Assembly: GCA_014729145.1 (NCBI GenBank)
Contig: WJKL01000031.1
Coordinates: forward strand, 1-35,204
Direction: 5' to 3'
From: Candidatus Woesearchaeota archaeon
GTDB lineage: Archaea > Nanobdellota > Nanobdellia > Woesearchaeales > WJKL01
Length of the DNA stretch: 35,204 nucleotides
Shown here piece after piece: positions 1-7,902 of the stretch. Below the pieces are notes generated by a model. That model saw only the letters and a program-made list of their open reading frames with translations. It was not told where the DNA came from and searched no databases. How positions within the stretch are numbered: position 1 is the stretch's first letter; the number at the start of each line of letters is the position of its first letter. The position numbers and the translations under genes were made by a program.

Positions 1-1530
1 AAGAAAGGTATGCGAATTGTAATCACACTGAAAAAAGATTCTAATGAAGATATTGTATTAAATCAATTGATGAAACATACCAGATTGAAGACCACTTTTG
101 GAGTTAATATGCTTGCTTTAGTAGATAATGAGCCAAAGGTCCTGAACTTAAAAGATATTCTAGAGCATTATATTAATCACAGGAGAAATATTGTAAGAAA
201 AAGAACTAAATTTGATCTTAAAAAAGCACAGGACAGAGATCATATATTAGAGGGCCTTTTAATCGCATTGAAAAATATTGATAACACAATAAGGATCGTC
301 AAAGAGAGCGACAATGCAGATGAAGCATCAAAAAAGCTGATATCAAGTTTAGATATAAGCGAAAAGCAGGCTTCTGCAATCCTTGACATGAAACTTCAGA
401 GACTTACTGGACTGGAGCAGGATAAGATAAAGAAAGAGCATAAATCTCTAATAATGCTGATTGAAGAGCTGCAGAAGATACTTGCTGATGAAAATGAAAT
501 ATTAAAGATCATCAAAGAAGAATTAAAAGAATTAAAAGAAAATTATGGTGATGAAAGAAGGACAGAAATTGTTGAAGCTGAGGAAGAATTAGAAAAAGAA
601 GATTTGATAAAACCAGAAGATATGGTAATAAGCATAACGCATTCAGGTTATATCAAAAGGCTGCCCATCAACACTTACAGGGCTCAGAGAAGAGGAGGAA
701 AAGGAGTTATTGCAGCAAAGACAAAAGACGAGGATTTTGTTGAAGATCTTTTTGTAGCCAACACACATTCTTATGTTTTATTTTTTACAAACAAAGGAAA
801 GGTGAAATGGCTTAAGGTATATGAGATTCCTGAAGCAGGGAGAACTGCAAAAGGGCAGGCTATTGTGAACTTGTTAAGGCTTGGAGAGGAAGAAAAAGTC
901 ACAGCATATGTGCCTGTTAGAAAATTCAATGAAGGGTATCTTTTCATGGCAACAAAGAAAGGCATTGTGAAGAAGACTTCGATAGAAGAATTTTCAAGGC
1001 CAAGAAAAGGAGGAATAATCGCATTGAACCTGAAAAAGGGTGACGAGCTTATCGGGGTCAAAAAAACAAAAGGAGATTATCAAATAATGCTGGCAACTAA
1101 GAAAGGAAAGGCCATAAAATTCAAAGAAAAAGATGTAAGAAGCATGGGAAGGACTGCAAGAGGGGTCAGAGGGATAAGATTAAGAAAGGATGATAAGGTT
1201 GTAGGTATGGTAATTGCCAAAGAAGACGAATCTTTGTTTACTATTACTGAAAATGGATACGGAAAAAGAACTGATGTTTCTAAATATAGATTGATCAAAA
1301 GAGGAGGAAAAGGAGTGATCAACATAAAGTGTACTGAAAGGAACGGAAATGTTATAGGTATCAAGGATGTTAAAGATGATGATCAATTAATGCTAATAAC
1401 CAGAAGAGGCATCGGTATAAGGTTCAAGGCAAAAGATATCTCTAAGATAGGAAGAGCAACACAAGGTGTCAAGATCATGAATTTAAAAGATGGAGACAAG
1501 GTTTCTTCTGCTGCCAAGATAAAAGAATGA
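1..1530 (+). CDS. gyrA: DNA gyrase subunit A, C-terminal portion (5' end outside window)
   Basis: The frame is open from base 1 (Lys-Lys-Gly before the Met at position 10), so the gene starts upstream and only the end of the breakage-reunion domain, the coiled coil and the C-terminal DNA-wrapping domain are seen. The stretch RLTGLEQDKI and the following long charged helix match the GyrA/ParC coiled coil. The canonical GyrA box QRRGGKG is at 685-705, and degenerate blade repeats follow (PRKGG, GRTARGVRG, KRGGKG), as in the beta-pinwheel. An intact GyrA box is what separates supercoiling gyrase from Topo IV, so negative supercoiling activity is expected together with GyrB, which is not in the window. 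The stop overlaps the next start as ATGA (1527-1530), implying translational coupling. The catalytic Tyr is outside the window. Archaeal gyrases are generally held to be of bacterial origin; that is family knowledge. Confidence 0.97.
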   Translation, partial: KKGMRIVITLKKDSNEDIVLNQLMKHTRLKTTFGVNMLALVDNEPKVLNLKDILEHYINHRRNIVRKRTKFDLKKAQDRDHILEGLLIALKNIDNTIRIVKESDNADEASKKLISSLDISEKQASAILDMKLQRLTGLEQDKIKKEHKSLIMLIEELQKILADENEILKIIKEELKELKENYGDERRTEIVEAEEELEKEDLIKPEDMVISITHSGYIKRLPINTYRAQRRGGKGVIAAKTKDEDFVEDLFVANTHSYVLFFTNKGKVKWLKVYEIPEAGRTAKGQAIVNLLRLGEEEKVTAYVPVRKFNEGYLFMATKKGIVKKTSIEEFSRPRKGGIIALNLKKGDELIGVKKTKGDYQIMLATKKGKAIKFKEKDVRSMGRTARGVRGIRLRKDDKVVGMVIAKEDESLFTITENGYGKRTDVSKYRLIKRGGKGVINIKCTERNGNVIGIKDVKDDDQLMLITRRGIGIRFKAKDISKIGRATQGVKIMNLKDGDKVSSAAKIKE

Positions 1531-2423
1531 AGGCATTAGCAATTTCTTATAAAGGTATGGAAGATATTACTGCTTTGGAGATCAAAGAATTAATTGGGAA
1601 GAAAGCTTCTGTTAAGGAAAGCTGCTGTGTATTTGAATGTTCTAAAAAAGAACTTGCAAAATATTGTTATCTATGCCAGGGAGCTAACAGGGTTTTGATT
1701 TTATTGGAAGATTTTAAGATAGATAATATTTCTGATTTGAAGAAGATAGATGGGATTGATTTTTCTAAATGGCTGAAAGATGGCAGAACTTTTGCTGCCA
1801 GAAGCGAGATTGTAGATAATGAACTGGAAGACTATGATGTTCAGAAGACAACAGGGGATAAGATTGATGCAAAGGTCGATTTGGATAATCCAGATATTAC
1901 TGTTTTTGTCTATATTTATTCTGATGATTGCTATGTTGGAGTTGATTTTTCAGGAGATACGAGCAAGAGAGATTATAAGATCAAATTAACAAGAGATGAT
2001 CTGAAAGGGACCATAGCTTACGCATTAGTAAGATTGAGCGGTTTTGAAAAAGGAAAGAGTTTTTTGAACCTTAATGCCAAGACAGGAACGATAGCAATAG
2101 AATCTGCTTTGTTCGGAAGCAGGAAAAGTGTTAATTTTTACAATAAACAGAAATTTCCTTTTTTGAAATTTATTGATATAGGTTTAGAACAGTGGGACAA
2201 GGAAGCTCAAGATGTAAAGGTTTATGCTTATGATTCCCCTGGTTATCTGGATGTGGTAAGAAAGAACGCTGTGGTTGCAGGTGTTGATGTTAAGCTAGAA
2301 AAAATTGAAGCTGACTGTGTTGTCAGATATAAAAGAAAAAAAGCAGAGATAAAAGATCTGAAAAAAGAAAGAGAGATAAAGCACGGGAAGGAAGTTTTGA
2401 AAGTAGAAAATTTTATAGATTAA
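1527..2423 (+). CDS. THUMP-domain protein with a degenerate RNA-methyltransferase domain
   Basis: 298 aa. Residues 1-150 resemble the N-terminal ferredoxin-like plus THUMP module of the Trm14/RlmL family of RNA guanine-N2 methyltransferases, and KRDYKIK near 148-153 followed by LKGTIAYALVRLSG matches the linker into the Rossmann fold. The SAM-binding motif I, normally DPxCGSGT, reads NLNAKTGT at 181-188, with IES and AL still following it. The protein ends soon after motifs II/III, and no (D/N)PPY catalytic motif IV is seen. Family members are usually about 350-380 aa. It probably binds RNA but may not methylate; a partner subunit or a dead enzyme are both possible. It is coupled to gyrA by a 4-nt overlap, which says little about function. 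The fold assignment is fairly sure; the loss of activity is inferred. Confidence 0.75.
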   Translation: MKALAISYKGMEDITALEIKELIGKKASVKESCCVFECSKKELAKYCYLCQGANRVLILLEDFKIDNISDLKKIDGIDFSKWLKDGRTFAARSEIVDNELEDYDVQKTTGDKIDAKVDLDNPDITVFVYIYSDDCYVGVDFSGDTSKRDYKIKLTRDDLKGTIAYALVRLSGFEKGKSFLNLNAKTGTIAIESALFGSRKSVNFYNKQKFPFLKFIDIGLEQWDKEAQDVKVYAYDSPGYLDVVRKNAVVAGVDVKLEKIEADCVVRYKRKKAEIKDLKKEREIKHGKEVLKVENFID

Positions 2424-2429
2424 TTATCT

Positions 2430-2504
2430 TTAATTCGGATGAGATTCTCTATGCATTTTATACCAAACCTCTTCTGGTTTTCTTCTTAATTCTGCTTCTA
2501 ACAT
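2430..2504 (-). CDS. Possible leaderless 24-aa ORF
   Basis: Minus-strand ATG at 2504 to TAA at 2430, encoding a charged peptide that begins MLEAELRRKPEEVW. An AT-rich TATA-like stretch (minus-strand GGTTTAAAAAG, about 2527-2537) lies some 28 nt upstream, the usual spacing for leaderless archaeal genes. No homolog is recognised and the length is within chance range; it fills part of the gap between the THUMP gene and RNase P RNA. Low confidence. Confidence 0.2.
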   Translation of the reverse strand: MLEAELRRKPEEVWYKMHRESHPN

Positions 2505-2565
2505 CTTAATTATTTTAATAATTAAAGCTTTTTAAACCTTCGCGAAATGTTTTAAGAATAGTAAG

Positions 2566-2575
2566 TTTTTTAAAT
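2566..2575 (+). promoter_or_regulatory. TATA box of RNase P RNA gene
   Basis: TTTTTTAAAT centred about 23-25 nt before the first base of the P1 stem of RNase P RNA, the expected archaeal TATA-to-start distance. Seen directly; function inferred. Confidence 0.6.
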
Positions 2576-2593
2576 CCATGAAAATTCATTAAA

Positions 2594-3062
2594 ATAGGTA
2601 GGGGAAGCACTTAACTGACGGTGATTTGAGTTGAACATTTTTAAAAATGTTTGATTGTTCGTTGAGGTAAAGTTGGAGCAAGTCCAACAGACCTCACCGA
2701 TAAATCGCTGAGGAAAGTCCACCCACCGAGTAAAAAGTCACTCGTGTTATGCGAGATGGAGAAATCCATGGCAATGGGCCAGAAAAACACGTCCACATTT
2801 CGGGATGAAAATGGCGAAGCTTTGCTGCGAAGCAAGTGAGTTTTTGTTGAATAAATTCAACAAACCTTCAACTAGCGTTGAAGTAACCCGTAGACTATGT
2901 TTTGTGGGATCGGTGAAATCCGAATCCTGGCTGGTGCAAGTGCTGTTTAGCATGCTAAGTAGAATGTTAAGGCAGTCTGCCCATGTGAAGGCATAGCAAA
3001 CTTTTAGTTTGCAGGTACCTCGTGGAGACTGACAAAAGGTGGCTTATCGCTTCTCTACCTAT
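2594..3062 (+). ncRNA. rnpB: RNase P RNA
   Basis: Catalytic RNA that cleaves the 5' leader of pre-tRNAs. Universally conserved region CR-I is present as GAGGAAAGTCC (2710-2720), and CR-V as ACAAAAGGTGGCTTAT (3032-3047). The ends close a P1 helix: ATAGGTAGGGGA (2594-2605) pairs with TCTCTACCTAT (3052-3062). Between them lie further hairpins, for example GTTGAATAAATTCAAC near 2846-2861 and CAAACTTTTAGTTTG near 2998-3012. At about 469 nt it is long for an archaeal RNase P RNA (often 250-350 nt), suggesting expanded peripheral helices. Short ORFs in this span are incidental. It lies 20 bp before the Sec61-beta gene. Confidence 0.95.
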
Positions 3063-3082
3063 CTTAATCATAAGGTGATCAA

Positions 3083-3256
3083 ATGGCTAATGATAAAGTA
3101 AGGATGCCCAGCGGAATGGGGGGATTAGTAAGGTATTTTGATGAATATAAAAGCAAACTGACCTTCAACCCAGGGATGATTATTGTTCTGTGTGTTATTG
3201 TGATAATAATAATGATAGTTCTCCATCTATTTGGAAATAAGCTTTTGGGGATATAG
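3083..3256 (+). CDS. secG: Preprotein translocase subunit Sec61-beta (SecG)
   Basis: 57 aa. The product reads MANDKVRMPSGMGGLVRYFD..., matching the archaeal Sec61-beta signature (PSGxGLxRYFDE) followed by a Pro near residue 30 and one C-terminal transmembrane helix (about residues 31-50). It is the small accessory subunit of the SecYEG channel, anchored in the membrane with a cytosolic N-terminus. The start is supported by a good Shine-Dalgarno site, GGTGATC, 4 nt upstream of the ATG. NAC follows 10 bp later, grouping two nascent-chain targeting and translocation factors. Confidence 0.93.
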   Translation: MANDKVRMPSGMGGLVRYFDEYKSKLTFNPGMIIVLCVIVIIIMIVLHLFGNKLLGI

Positions 3257-3266
3257 GTGAAATAAT

Positions 3267-3605
3267 ATGATGCCAGGAATGAATCCACGGAAAATGCAAA
3301 AGATGATGAAAAAGATGGGTATTGCCCAGACTGAGATAGATGCTAATGAAGTTATAATTAGATGTGATGATAAAGAGATAGTGATCACAGAGCCTTCAGT
3401 GGCAAAAGTCAAGGCGATGGGGCAAGAGCAGTTCACAGTGAGCGGGAATGTAGAAGAAAGAGAACTGGATGCAACTCCTGAAATAAATGAAGAAGATATC
3501 AAGACTGTGATGGGGCAGGCAGATGTTGATGAAGAGAAAGCAAAAGAAGCTTTGGAATCTGCTGAAGGAGACATAGCAAAAGCAATTATGGACCTGCAGG
3601 GATAA
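3267..3605 (+). CDS. nac: Nascent polypeptide-associated complex protein (NAC alpha)
   Basis: 112 aa, typical for archaeal NAC, which forms homodimers and binds emerging chains at the ribosomal exit. The N-terminus MMPGMNPRKMQKMMKKMGI is the ribosome-binding basic segment of archaeal NAC. The central part (about 20-60; VIIRCDDKEIVITEPSV..., QEQFTVSG) is the beta-barrel NAC domain, and residues 72-112 (EEDIKTVMGQADVDEEKAKEAL..., IAKAIMDLQG) form a UBA domain. A GGTGA Shine-Dalgarno site lies just before the start. It follows secG by 10 bp and precedes the nucleotidyltransferase gene by 1 bp. Confidence 0.96.
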   Translation: MMPGMNPRKMQKMMKKMGIAQTEIDANEVIIRCDDKEIVITEPSVAKVKAMGQEQFTVSGNVEERELDATPEINEEDIKTVMGQADVDEEKAKEALESAEGDIAKAIMDLQG

Positions 3606-3606
3606 A

Positions 3607-4344
3607 ATGCTTGAATATCTTAGAATTAGAAAGATAGTCAAAAATATAACTTCTTTTATTGTTGATGAACTGAAAGACAAAGGATTGATTTCTTTATATT
3701 TGGCTGGGACTGTTTTAACAAAAGACAGAACACCTTACAGCGATATTGATATCTTTGGTATTGTAAGTTCTGACTTTGATATAAGAAAAGAAGAAGATGA
3801 GATAAATTCTAAATTAAAATTAAAGAAAAACAGCATTTGCAGGGGATTTGAAACTAGATTTAGAGGAATTGGAATCGATGAACTAGAGGGAGGAAAACCA
3901 AGAGGAATAGTATCCAAACATATTGGATTAAATATAATAATCAAAAAATTTCCATTTTATAAGAAAATTTGGGGGAAGAAAATTGATTTGTCTAAATTTC
4001 CAGTCAAACCTATCGAATTAAAAGAAGAAGCAAAAGATTATATTAAAACCATAGAAACATTCATGAAAAAATTTAGGGCTGGAGAAGAAACTTTCCCTAT
4101 GCAAAATTTTTCAAAATCAGTATTAAATTTAGCAAGAGTAGAAGCTGAAAAAGAATATGGATTCAGATTTGATCCTTCTTATAAGAAACTTACCAAACAT
4201 CTTGCAAAAGAGAGAGATCACATTGCTCATAAAGCAATGGAGTTTAGATATAAAAAAGTTACCAGAAAAGAAGTTTTAGATTTCTGCAATGAAGTTGAGA
4301 TTTATATAAAGGATCTGAAGAAGAGATTTGCTGAATGGAGATAA
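3607..4344 (+). CDS. Nucleotidyltransferase-fold protein with HEPN-like C-terminal domain
   Basis: 245 aa. Residues 28-52 carry the minimal nucleotidyltransferase signature: LAGT (Gly34-Thr35) followed by Asp46-Ile-Asp48 in TPYSDIDIFG, i.e. the hG[S/T]x9-13DhD metal site. A third acidic residue is not obvious. Residues about 165-240 are helical, with RDHIAH (Arg203-x4-His208) in the arrangement of the HEPN RNase motif (R, polar residue, 3-5 residues, H). MNT and HEPN domains normally form two-gene toxin-antitoxin pairs; here they seem to be one chain. A housekeeping nucleotidyl transfer role is equally possible, since it sits 1 bp behind NAC in what looks like a constitutive cluster. NTase fold: confident. 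HEPN reading: inferred from one motif and helical content. Confidence 0.72.
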   Translation: MLEYLRIRKIVKNITSFIVDELKDKGLISLYLAGTVLTKDRTPYSDIDIFGIVSSDFDIRKEEDEINSKLKLKKNSICRGFETRFRGIGIDELEGGKPRGIVSKHIGLNIIIKKFPFYKKIWGKKIDLSKFPVKPIELKEEAKDYIKTIETFMKKFRAGEETFPMQNFSKSVLNLARVEAEKEYGFRFDPSYKKLTKHLAKERDHIAHKAMEFRYKKVTRKEVLDFCNEVEIYIKDLKKRFAEWR

Positions 4345-4390
4345 TTGCATAAACTATTTAAACTAAGTTCTTTTTATATATCTAGGGGCA

Positions 4391-4876
4391 ATGGAAAGAT
4401 TTCAAGAACATAGGGATAAGGCTAAAAAGAATCTGAAGATAGCAGATCATATGCTAACTGTAACATTTCCTTTAGTAAAAGATTCTAAATTATTGTTGGC
4501 AGTCATCGAGAATCTATTTTTGTCATATACAAATGCGATGGCTTCAATATTGCACTATGAAAGATTGTTCAAAAGGATCCCTCCTTTTCAGGACACTTTT
4601 GAAAGTAAATTTAACATGTTCAAAGAGAAGATAGTTAACAAGCATAAGATAGACAAGGAATACCTTAAGGAAGTCCAGGATATCAGGGACATTATCTTAG
4701 AGCACAGAAAGAGCCCGGTTGAGTTCAGGAAGAAAGACAGGTTTGTGATATGTTCAGAAAATTACAGGATTAAATCTGTGAGTGCAGACGATATAAAGAA
4801 ATACCTTTATAAGGCAAAGGTATTTATACAAGTAATGGATAATATAGTGAAGAAAAATGAAGGATTATTTAGATAA
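4391..4876 (+). CDS. Helical protein, possible HEPN-domain protein
   Basis: 161 aa, predicted mostly helical, not firmly recognised. RDIILEH (Arg99-x5-His105) followed by RKSPVEFRRK-like residues and then a C-terminal helix resembles a HEPN domain with its RNase-type R-polar-x-H motif. The next gene encodes a protein of the same size class with a comparable layout (RNIIQAKYDKAHEY), so the two look like distant paralogs. An AT-rich TATA candidate (about 4352-4362) precedes the gene. It overlaps the next ORF by 20 bp and heads a three-gene coupled operon ending in a MinD-like ATPase. Function unknown; cytosolic, with no signal or membrane segment. Confidence 0.6.
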   Translation: MERFQEHRDKAKKNLKIADHMLTVTFPLVKDSKLLLAVIENLFLSYTNAMASILHYERLFKRIPPFQDTFESKFNMFKEKIVNKHKIDKEYLKEVQDIRDIILEHRKSPVEFRKKDRFVICSENYRIKSVSADDIKKYLYKAKVFIQVMDNIVKKNEGLFR

Positions 4877-5309
4877 GCTCAAAAGCGAGCTGAAGAGAAC
4901 AGAGCACCTATTCTATGTAAGTCTAAAATATACTAGGACAGTCGATGTTATAAGAAGTGTAATACAAAGACTGATTAATGCATTTGATGCAGGAATGGAA
5001 GGCATATTAAAGAAAAAACAAAGAAGAAAGAAAACTTTGGAAATACCTGAACAGCCGAGGAAAAGATGCGAAGTGATCAAGGAGCTTTTTGCAGATGACA
5101 AAGAGTTGATAAACTTTATCGATTTTTACCTAAATCTTAGGAATATAATACAGGCAAAATATGACAAGGCGCACGAATATAGGAGAAACGTAAAGATGAT
5201 AACCCATCTTGGTCCTGAGAACGACCTTGATGTGAATATCGATCTTCTGCTTGAATACTACAACAGAGCCAAAAAATTTGAGGAGTATATCAAGGAGAAA
5301 TTAGGATGA
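4857..5309 (+). CDS. Helical protein, likely paralog of upstream gene
   Basis: 150 aa and highly charged. It has an N-terminal helix (about 1-45), a basic linker KKKQRRKKT (52-60), and a helical C-terminal half containing LRNIIQAKYDKAHEYRR (94-110). That segment aligns by eye with the RDIILEHRKSPVEFRK segment of the preceding protein, but the Arg-His spacing (Arg95 to His106) is too long for a canonical HEPN active site, so a catalytically dead partner is conceivable. The start overlaps the previous gene by 20 bp and its stop overlaps the next start (ATGA at 5306-5309), so translation of all three genes is probably coupled. No known family recognised. Confidence 0.6.
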   Translation: MKDYLDKLKSELKRTEHLFYVSLKYTRTVDVIRSVIQRLINAFDAGMEGILKKKQRRKKTLEIPEQPRKRCEVIKELFADDKELINFIDFYLNLRNIIQAKYDKAHEYRRNVKMITHLGPENDLDVNIDLLLEYYNRAKKFEEYIKEKLG

Positions 5310-6007
5310 CCAGGTTTATAGCGGTTGTTTCTGGAAAAGGAGGAGTTGGAAAAACAACTGTAGCAATAAATCTAGGGGTTTGTCTTTCTAATGCAGGCAA
5401 CGATGCAGTAGTATTAGACGGCAATCTGACAGCACCGAATGTAGGTATATATCTGGGTTTTCCAAATCCTCCGGCAAGTTTTCATGAGGTTATAAAAGGA
5501 GATGAGCCAATTGAAAATGCAACTTATATGCATTCTTCAGGATTGAAGGTCATCCCAGGAAGTATAAGGTTTGATGTTTTTGATGATGTCAATCTTAGCA
5601 GGATAGAGAAATCATTCAATAAATTAAAAGGATACTCTGAAACAGTTATCATAGATACAGGGGCTGGTCTGACTTCAGAGAACAAGGCAGTGATGAATAT
5701 GGCTGATGAAGTGATGATTGTGACTACTCCTGAATTTGCTGCAGTTACAGAAGCATTAAGAACAATAAAAAATGCAGAGAAACAAAACAAGCTCGTCTTA
5801 GGGATTGTTTTAAATAAAGTTCATTCTATCAGAAATGAAATTTCAGTTGAGAATGTAAAGACAATGCTGGGTTTCCCAATAATGGGCATGATCCCAAGGA
5901 GCGAGATGATCAAAAAAGCTCAGATAATGAAGCACCCTGTTGTATATTCAGATCCACAGTCAGAAGTCGCGCTTGAATTCAGCAGGATTGCAGAAAGACT
6001 TAAATAA
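5306..6007 (+). CDS. MinD/ParA-family P-loop ATPase
   Basis: 233 aa. The deviant Walker A motif GKGGVGKTT is at residues 10-18, switch I-like DGNLTAPNVG at about 39-48, and Walker B-like VIIDTGAGL at about 112-120, which is standard for the MinD/Mrp/ParA group. It ends right after LEFSRIAERLK, without the extra amphipathic membrane-targeting helix that bacterial MinD carries, although RIAERLK itself could be a short one. Archaea carry several MinD-like ATPases with roles in positioning, cluster assembly or unknown processes. Its fixed coupling to the two helical proteins suggests that these are its partners. Family certain, role unknown. Confidence 0.9.
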   Translation: MTRFIAVVSGKGGVGKTTVAINLGVCLSNAGNDAVVLDGNLTAPNVGIYLGFPNPPASFHEVIKGDEPIENATYMHSSGLKVIPGSIRFDVFDDVNLSRIEKSFNKLKGYSETVIIDTGAGLTSENKAVMNMADEVMIVTTPEFAAVTEALRTIKNAEKQNKLVLGIVLNKVHSIRNEISVENVKTMLGFPIMGMIPRSEMIKKAQIMKHPVVYSDPQSEVALEFSRIAERLK

Positions 6008-6031
6008 AAGATTTTATTAAGCATCATCAAA

Positions 6032-6553
6032 ATGAAAAAAGAAAGAAAAACAGAACTGATGAAAAAAGGGTGGAGTAAGGAAGAGATCAAAAACGCGGAG
6101 GATATCATCGAAGACAGAAAACTCCATGACAAAAGCAGATCTATGCTTCGTCTGGACAGGATCTTATTTTGGGGAATATTGTTTATGATGGCAGTCGGAA
6201 ATGCATTAGTAGCTTTTATACTTATACCTCTGCTGCTTGTTTTCAATAAATTAGTTATGAATCTATTTGTTATTGTTATCGGGTTTTCAATTGGAGTGCT
6301 GTTTAATTTTCTTATATGGGATATAGAAGAACATCTTACAAGGAAACATCATCTGATTGCAGCACTTTCAATCCCAATACTTGCACTTTTTAATATGTAT
6401 TTTATAGTCAAAGCATCAAATGCAATAAACATCCTTTTTGATATTTCTGAAGTTAAAGGGGACCCTGTGACTGTAAGCGCACTATATGCGATAGCTTTTC
6501 TGCTTCCTTATCTATGGACTTTATTTGTAAATAAGAAGATAAAGAAATATTAA
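6032..6553 (+). CDS. Four-helix integral membrane protein, unknown
   Basis: 173 aa. A soluble charged N-terminus (1-42) containing GWSKEEIKNAEDII is followed by four hydrophobic segments at about 43-67, 70-92, 108-127 and 145-165, with a basic KKIKKY tail. No family recognised. It follows the MinD-like gene by 24 bp without a clear Shine-Dalgarno site and converges on the CorC-like gene, overlapping its stop by 4 bp (6550-6553). The start at 6032 is the first Met and gives a sensible cytosolic N-terminus. Confidence 0.65.
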   Translation: MKKERKTELMKKGWSKEEIKNAEDIIEDRKLHDKSRSMLRLDRILFWGILFMMAVGNALVAFILIPLLLVFNKLVMNLFVIVIGFSIGVLFNFLIWDIEEHLTRKHHLIAALSIPILALFNMYFIVKASNAINILFDISEVKGDPVTVSALYAIAFLLPYLWTLFVNKKIKKY

Positions 6554-7785
6554 TGTTTTATTATCTTTACTTTCTTGATTCCTTGTCTAGTGGCTTTGTC
6601 TATGATTAAGGTTGTATTTTTTAGTTTTATCTTTTCTCCTTTTTTTGGTATTCTCTTAAGTTTGTGTTCTATAAAACCCGCAAGTGTGTTGAATTTTTCC
6701 TCTTCTAATCCCAGATGAAGAGCATTATTTATCTCTTCTATAGATGCTCTTGCATCTACATCGATCAATTTTTTGTCCACTTTTTTAATATATATACTTT
6801 TTCTTCTGCTTTTGTCAAATATATCTCCTACTATCTCTTCAAGTATATCTTCCATAGTGACCATACCAGATATGCCCCCATACTCATCAACCACCAAAGC
6901 CAAAGGCATATGTTTTCCCTCGAATTCTATCAACAGATCATCTATCTCTTTTGATTCAGGAACAAAGAAAGCGGGCTTTGCCAGTGTTTTGACCATTGTA
7001 TTCAATTTTTTCTTTTTGACATATTTTAGAACATCATCAACATCCAAAATCCCAATGATTTTTTCCTTGGTCTTGTAATAGACAGGAAATCTTGAATAAG
7101 GTGTCTTCACAACATAACCGATGGTATTTTTTAATTTCTTTTTCCCATCTACCATAGCGAGGTCTGCTTTGGGTGTCATTATTTTGGTCACTTTTGTGCC
7201 TTCGAATTCAAGTACATTGCTCATGATCTCTGCAGCATCCTTGTTGATTATCCCTTCCTTTACCCCCATAGTCACTGTAGTTATGATTTCTTCTTCAGAA
7301 AGTTTTTTTACTTTATTTGATCGGGTCAGTGCTGATATGCTTCTTGAGATCAATTCAAAAAATTTTACAATGGGCAGGATACTTCTAGTCAATAGTTCCA
7401 GAGGCCTGGCTGCAATCAAAGAGATATTTTCAGCATTTTGTGCAGCAAATGTTTTTGGGGTTATTTCTCCAAACACCAAAACCAGCAGGGTCATGACACC
7501 TGTGGCAATTCCAGCTCCTGCTGATCCAAAAACACCTGTGAATATCACTGTTGCAAGAGAGGCCGCCCCAATATTTACTATATTATTTCCAATAAGGATG
7601 GTTATGATCAGCCTGTGAGGGTTTTGTTTTACCCTATGAAGTATTTTCGCTCCTTTTCTTTTTTTTCTTACCAGAGAATTGATCTTTATCCTGCTTACTG
7701 ACATCATGGCTGTTTCTATTCCTGAAAAAAGAGCTGAGAAAAATAAAAGAATTATCAAAGCCATAACTTGTATTTCTAAAATCAT
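6550..7785 (-). CDS. CorC/CNNM-family transporter-like protein (DUF21 + CBS + CorC/HlyC)
   Basis: 411 aa, membrane protein. Residues about 1-150 form the CNNM (DUF21) membrane domain, with FSALFSGIETAMMSVSR near the N-terminus and GEITPKTFA after the third helix, both hallmarks. Then come two CBS domains (KIMTPKADLAMVD..., GILDVDDVL..., DLLIEFEGKHMPLALVVDEYGGISGMVTMEDILEEIVGDI) and a C-terminal CorC/HlyC domain (about 330-411) with DVDARASIEEIN and EEKFNTLAGFI. The family is linked to Mg2+/Co2+ export or resistance, and CBS domains bind ATP-Mg. A GAGGTAAAATA Shine-Dalgarno-like site sits directly before the ATG. Family assignment strong; ion specificity unknown. Confidence 0.93.
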   Translation of the reverse strand: MILEIQVMALIILLFFSALFSGIETAMMSVSRIKINSLVRKKRKGAKILHRVKQNPHRLIITILIGNNIVNIGAASLATVIFTGVFGSAGAGIATGVMTLLVLVFGEITPKTFAAQNAENISLIAARPLELLTRSILPIVKFFELISRSISALTRSNKVKKLSEEEIITTVTMGVKEGIINKDAAEIMSNVLEFEGTKVTKIMTPKADLAMVDGKKKLKNTIGYVVKTPYSRFPVYYKTKEKIIGILDVDDVLKYVKKKKLNTMVKTLAKPAFFVPESKEIDDLLIEFEGKHMPLALVVDEYGGISGMVTMEDILEEIVGDIFDKSRRKSIYIKKVDKKLIDVDARASIEEINNALHLGLEEEKFNTLAGFIEHKLKRIPKKGEKIKLKNTTLIIDKATRQGIKKVKIIKH

Positions 7786-7902
7786 TATTTTACCTCTTTT
7801 TTTATTTTTAAGATTAATTTATTTTTAAATATATCGAAAGAATATATTTTTAGCAGGTTTTCAGTAAATTTTATAAGTGGTTTATATTTCTAAATCTCTG
7901 TT

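Noticed and set aside
2805..2996. 63-aa plus-strand ORF
   Set aside because: It lies inside the RNase P RNA, whose CR-I and CR-V regions and P1 stem are clear.
7121..7618. 165-aa hydrophobic plus-strand ORF
   Set aside because: Antisense of the CorC-like gene, whose domains are unambiguous.
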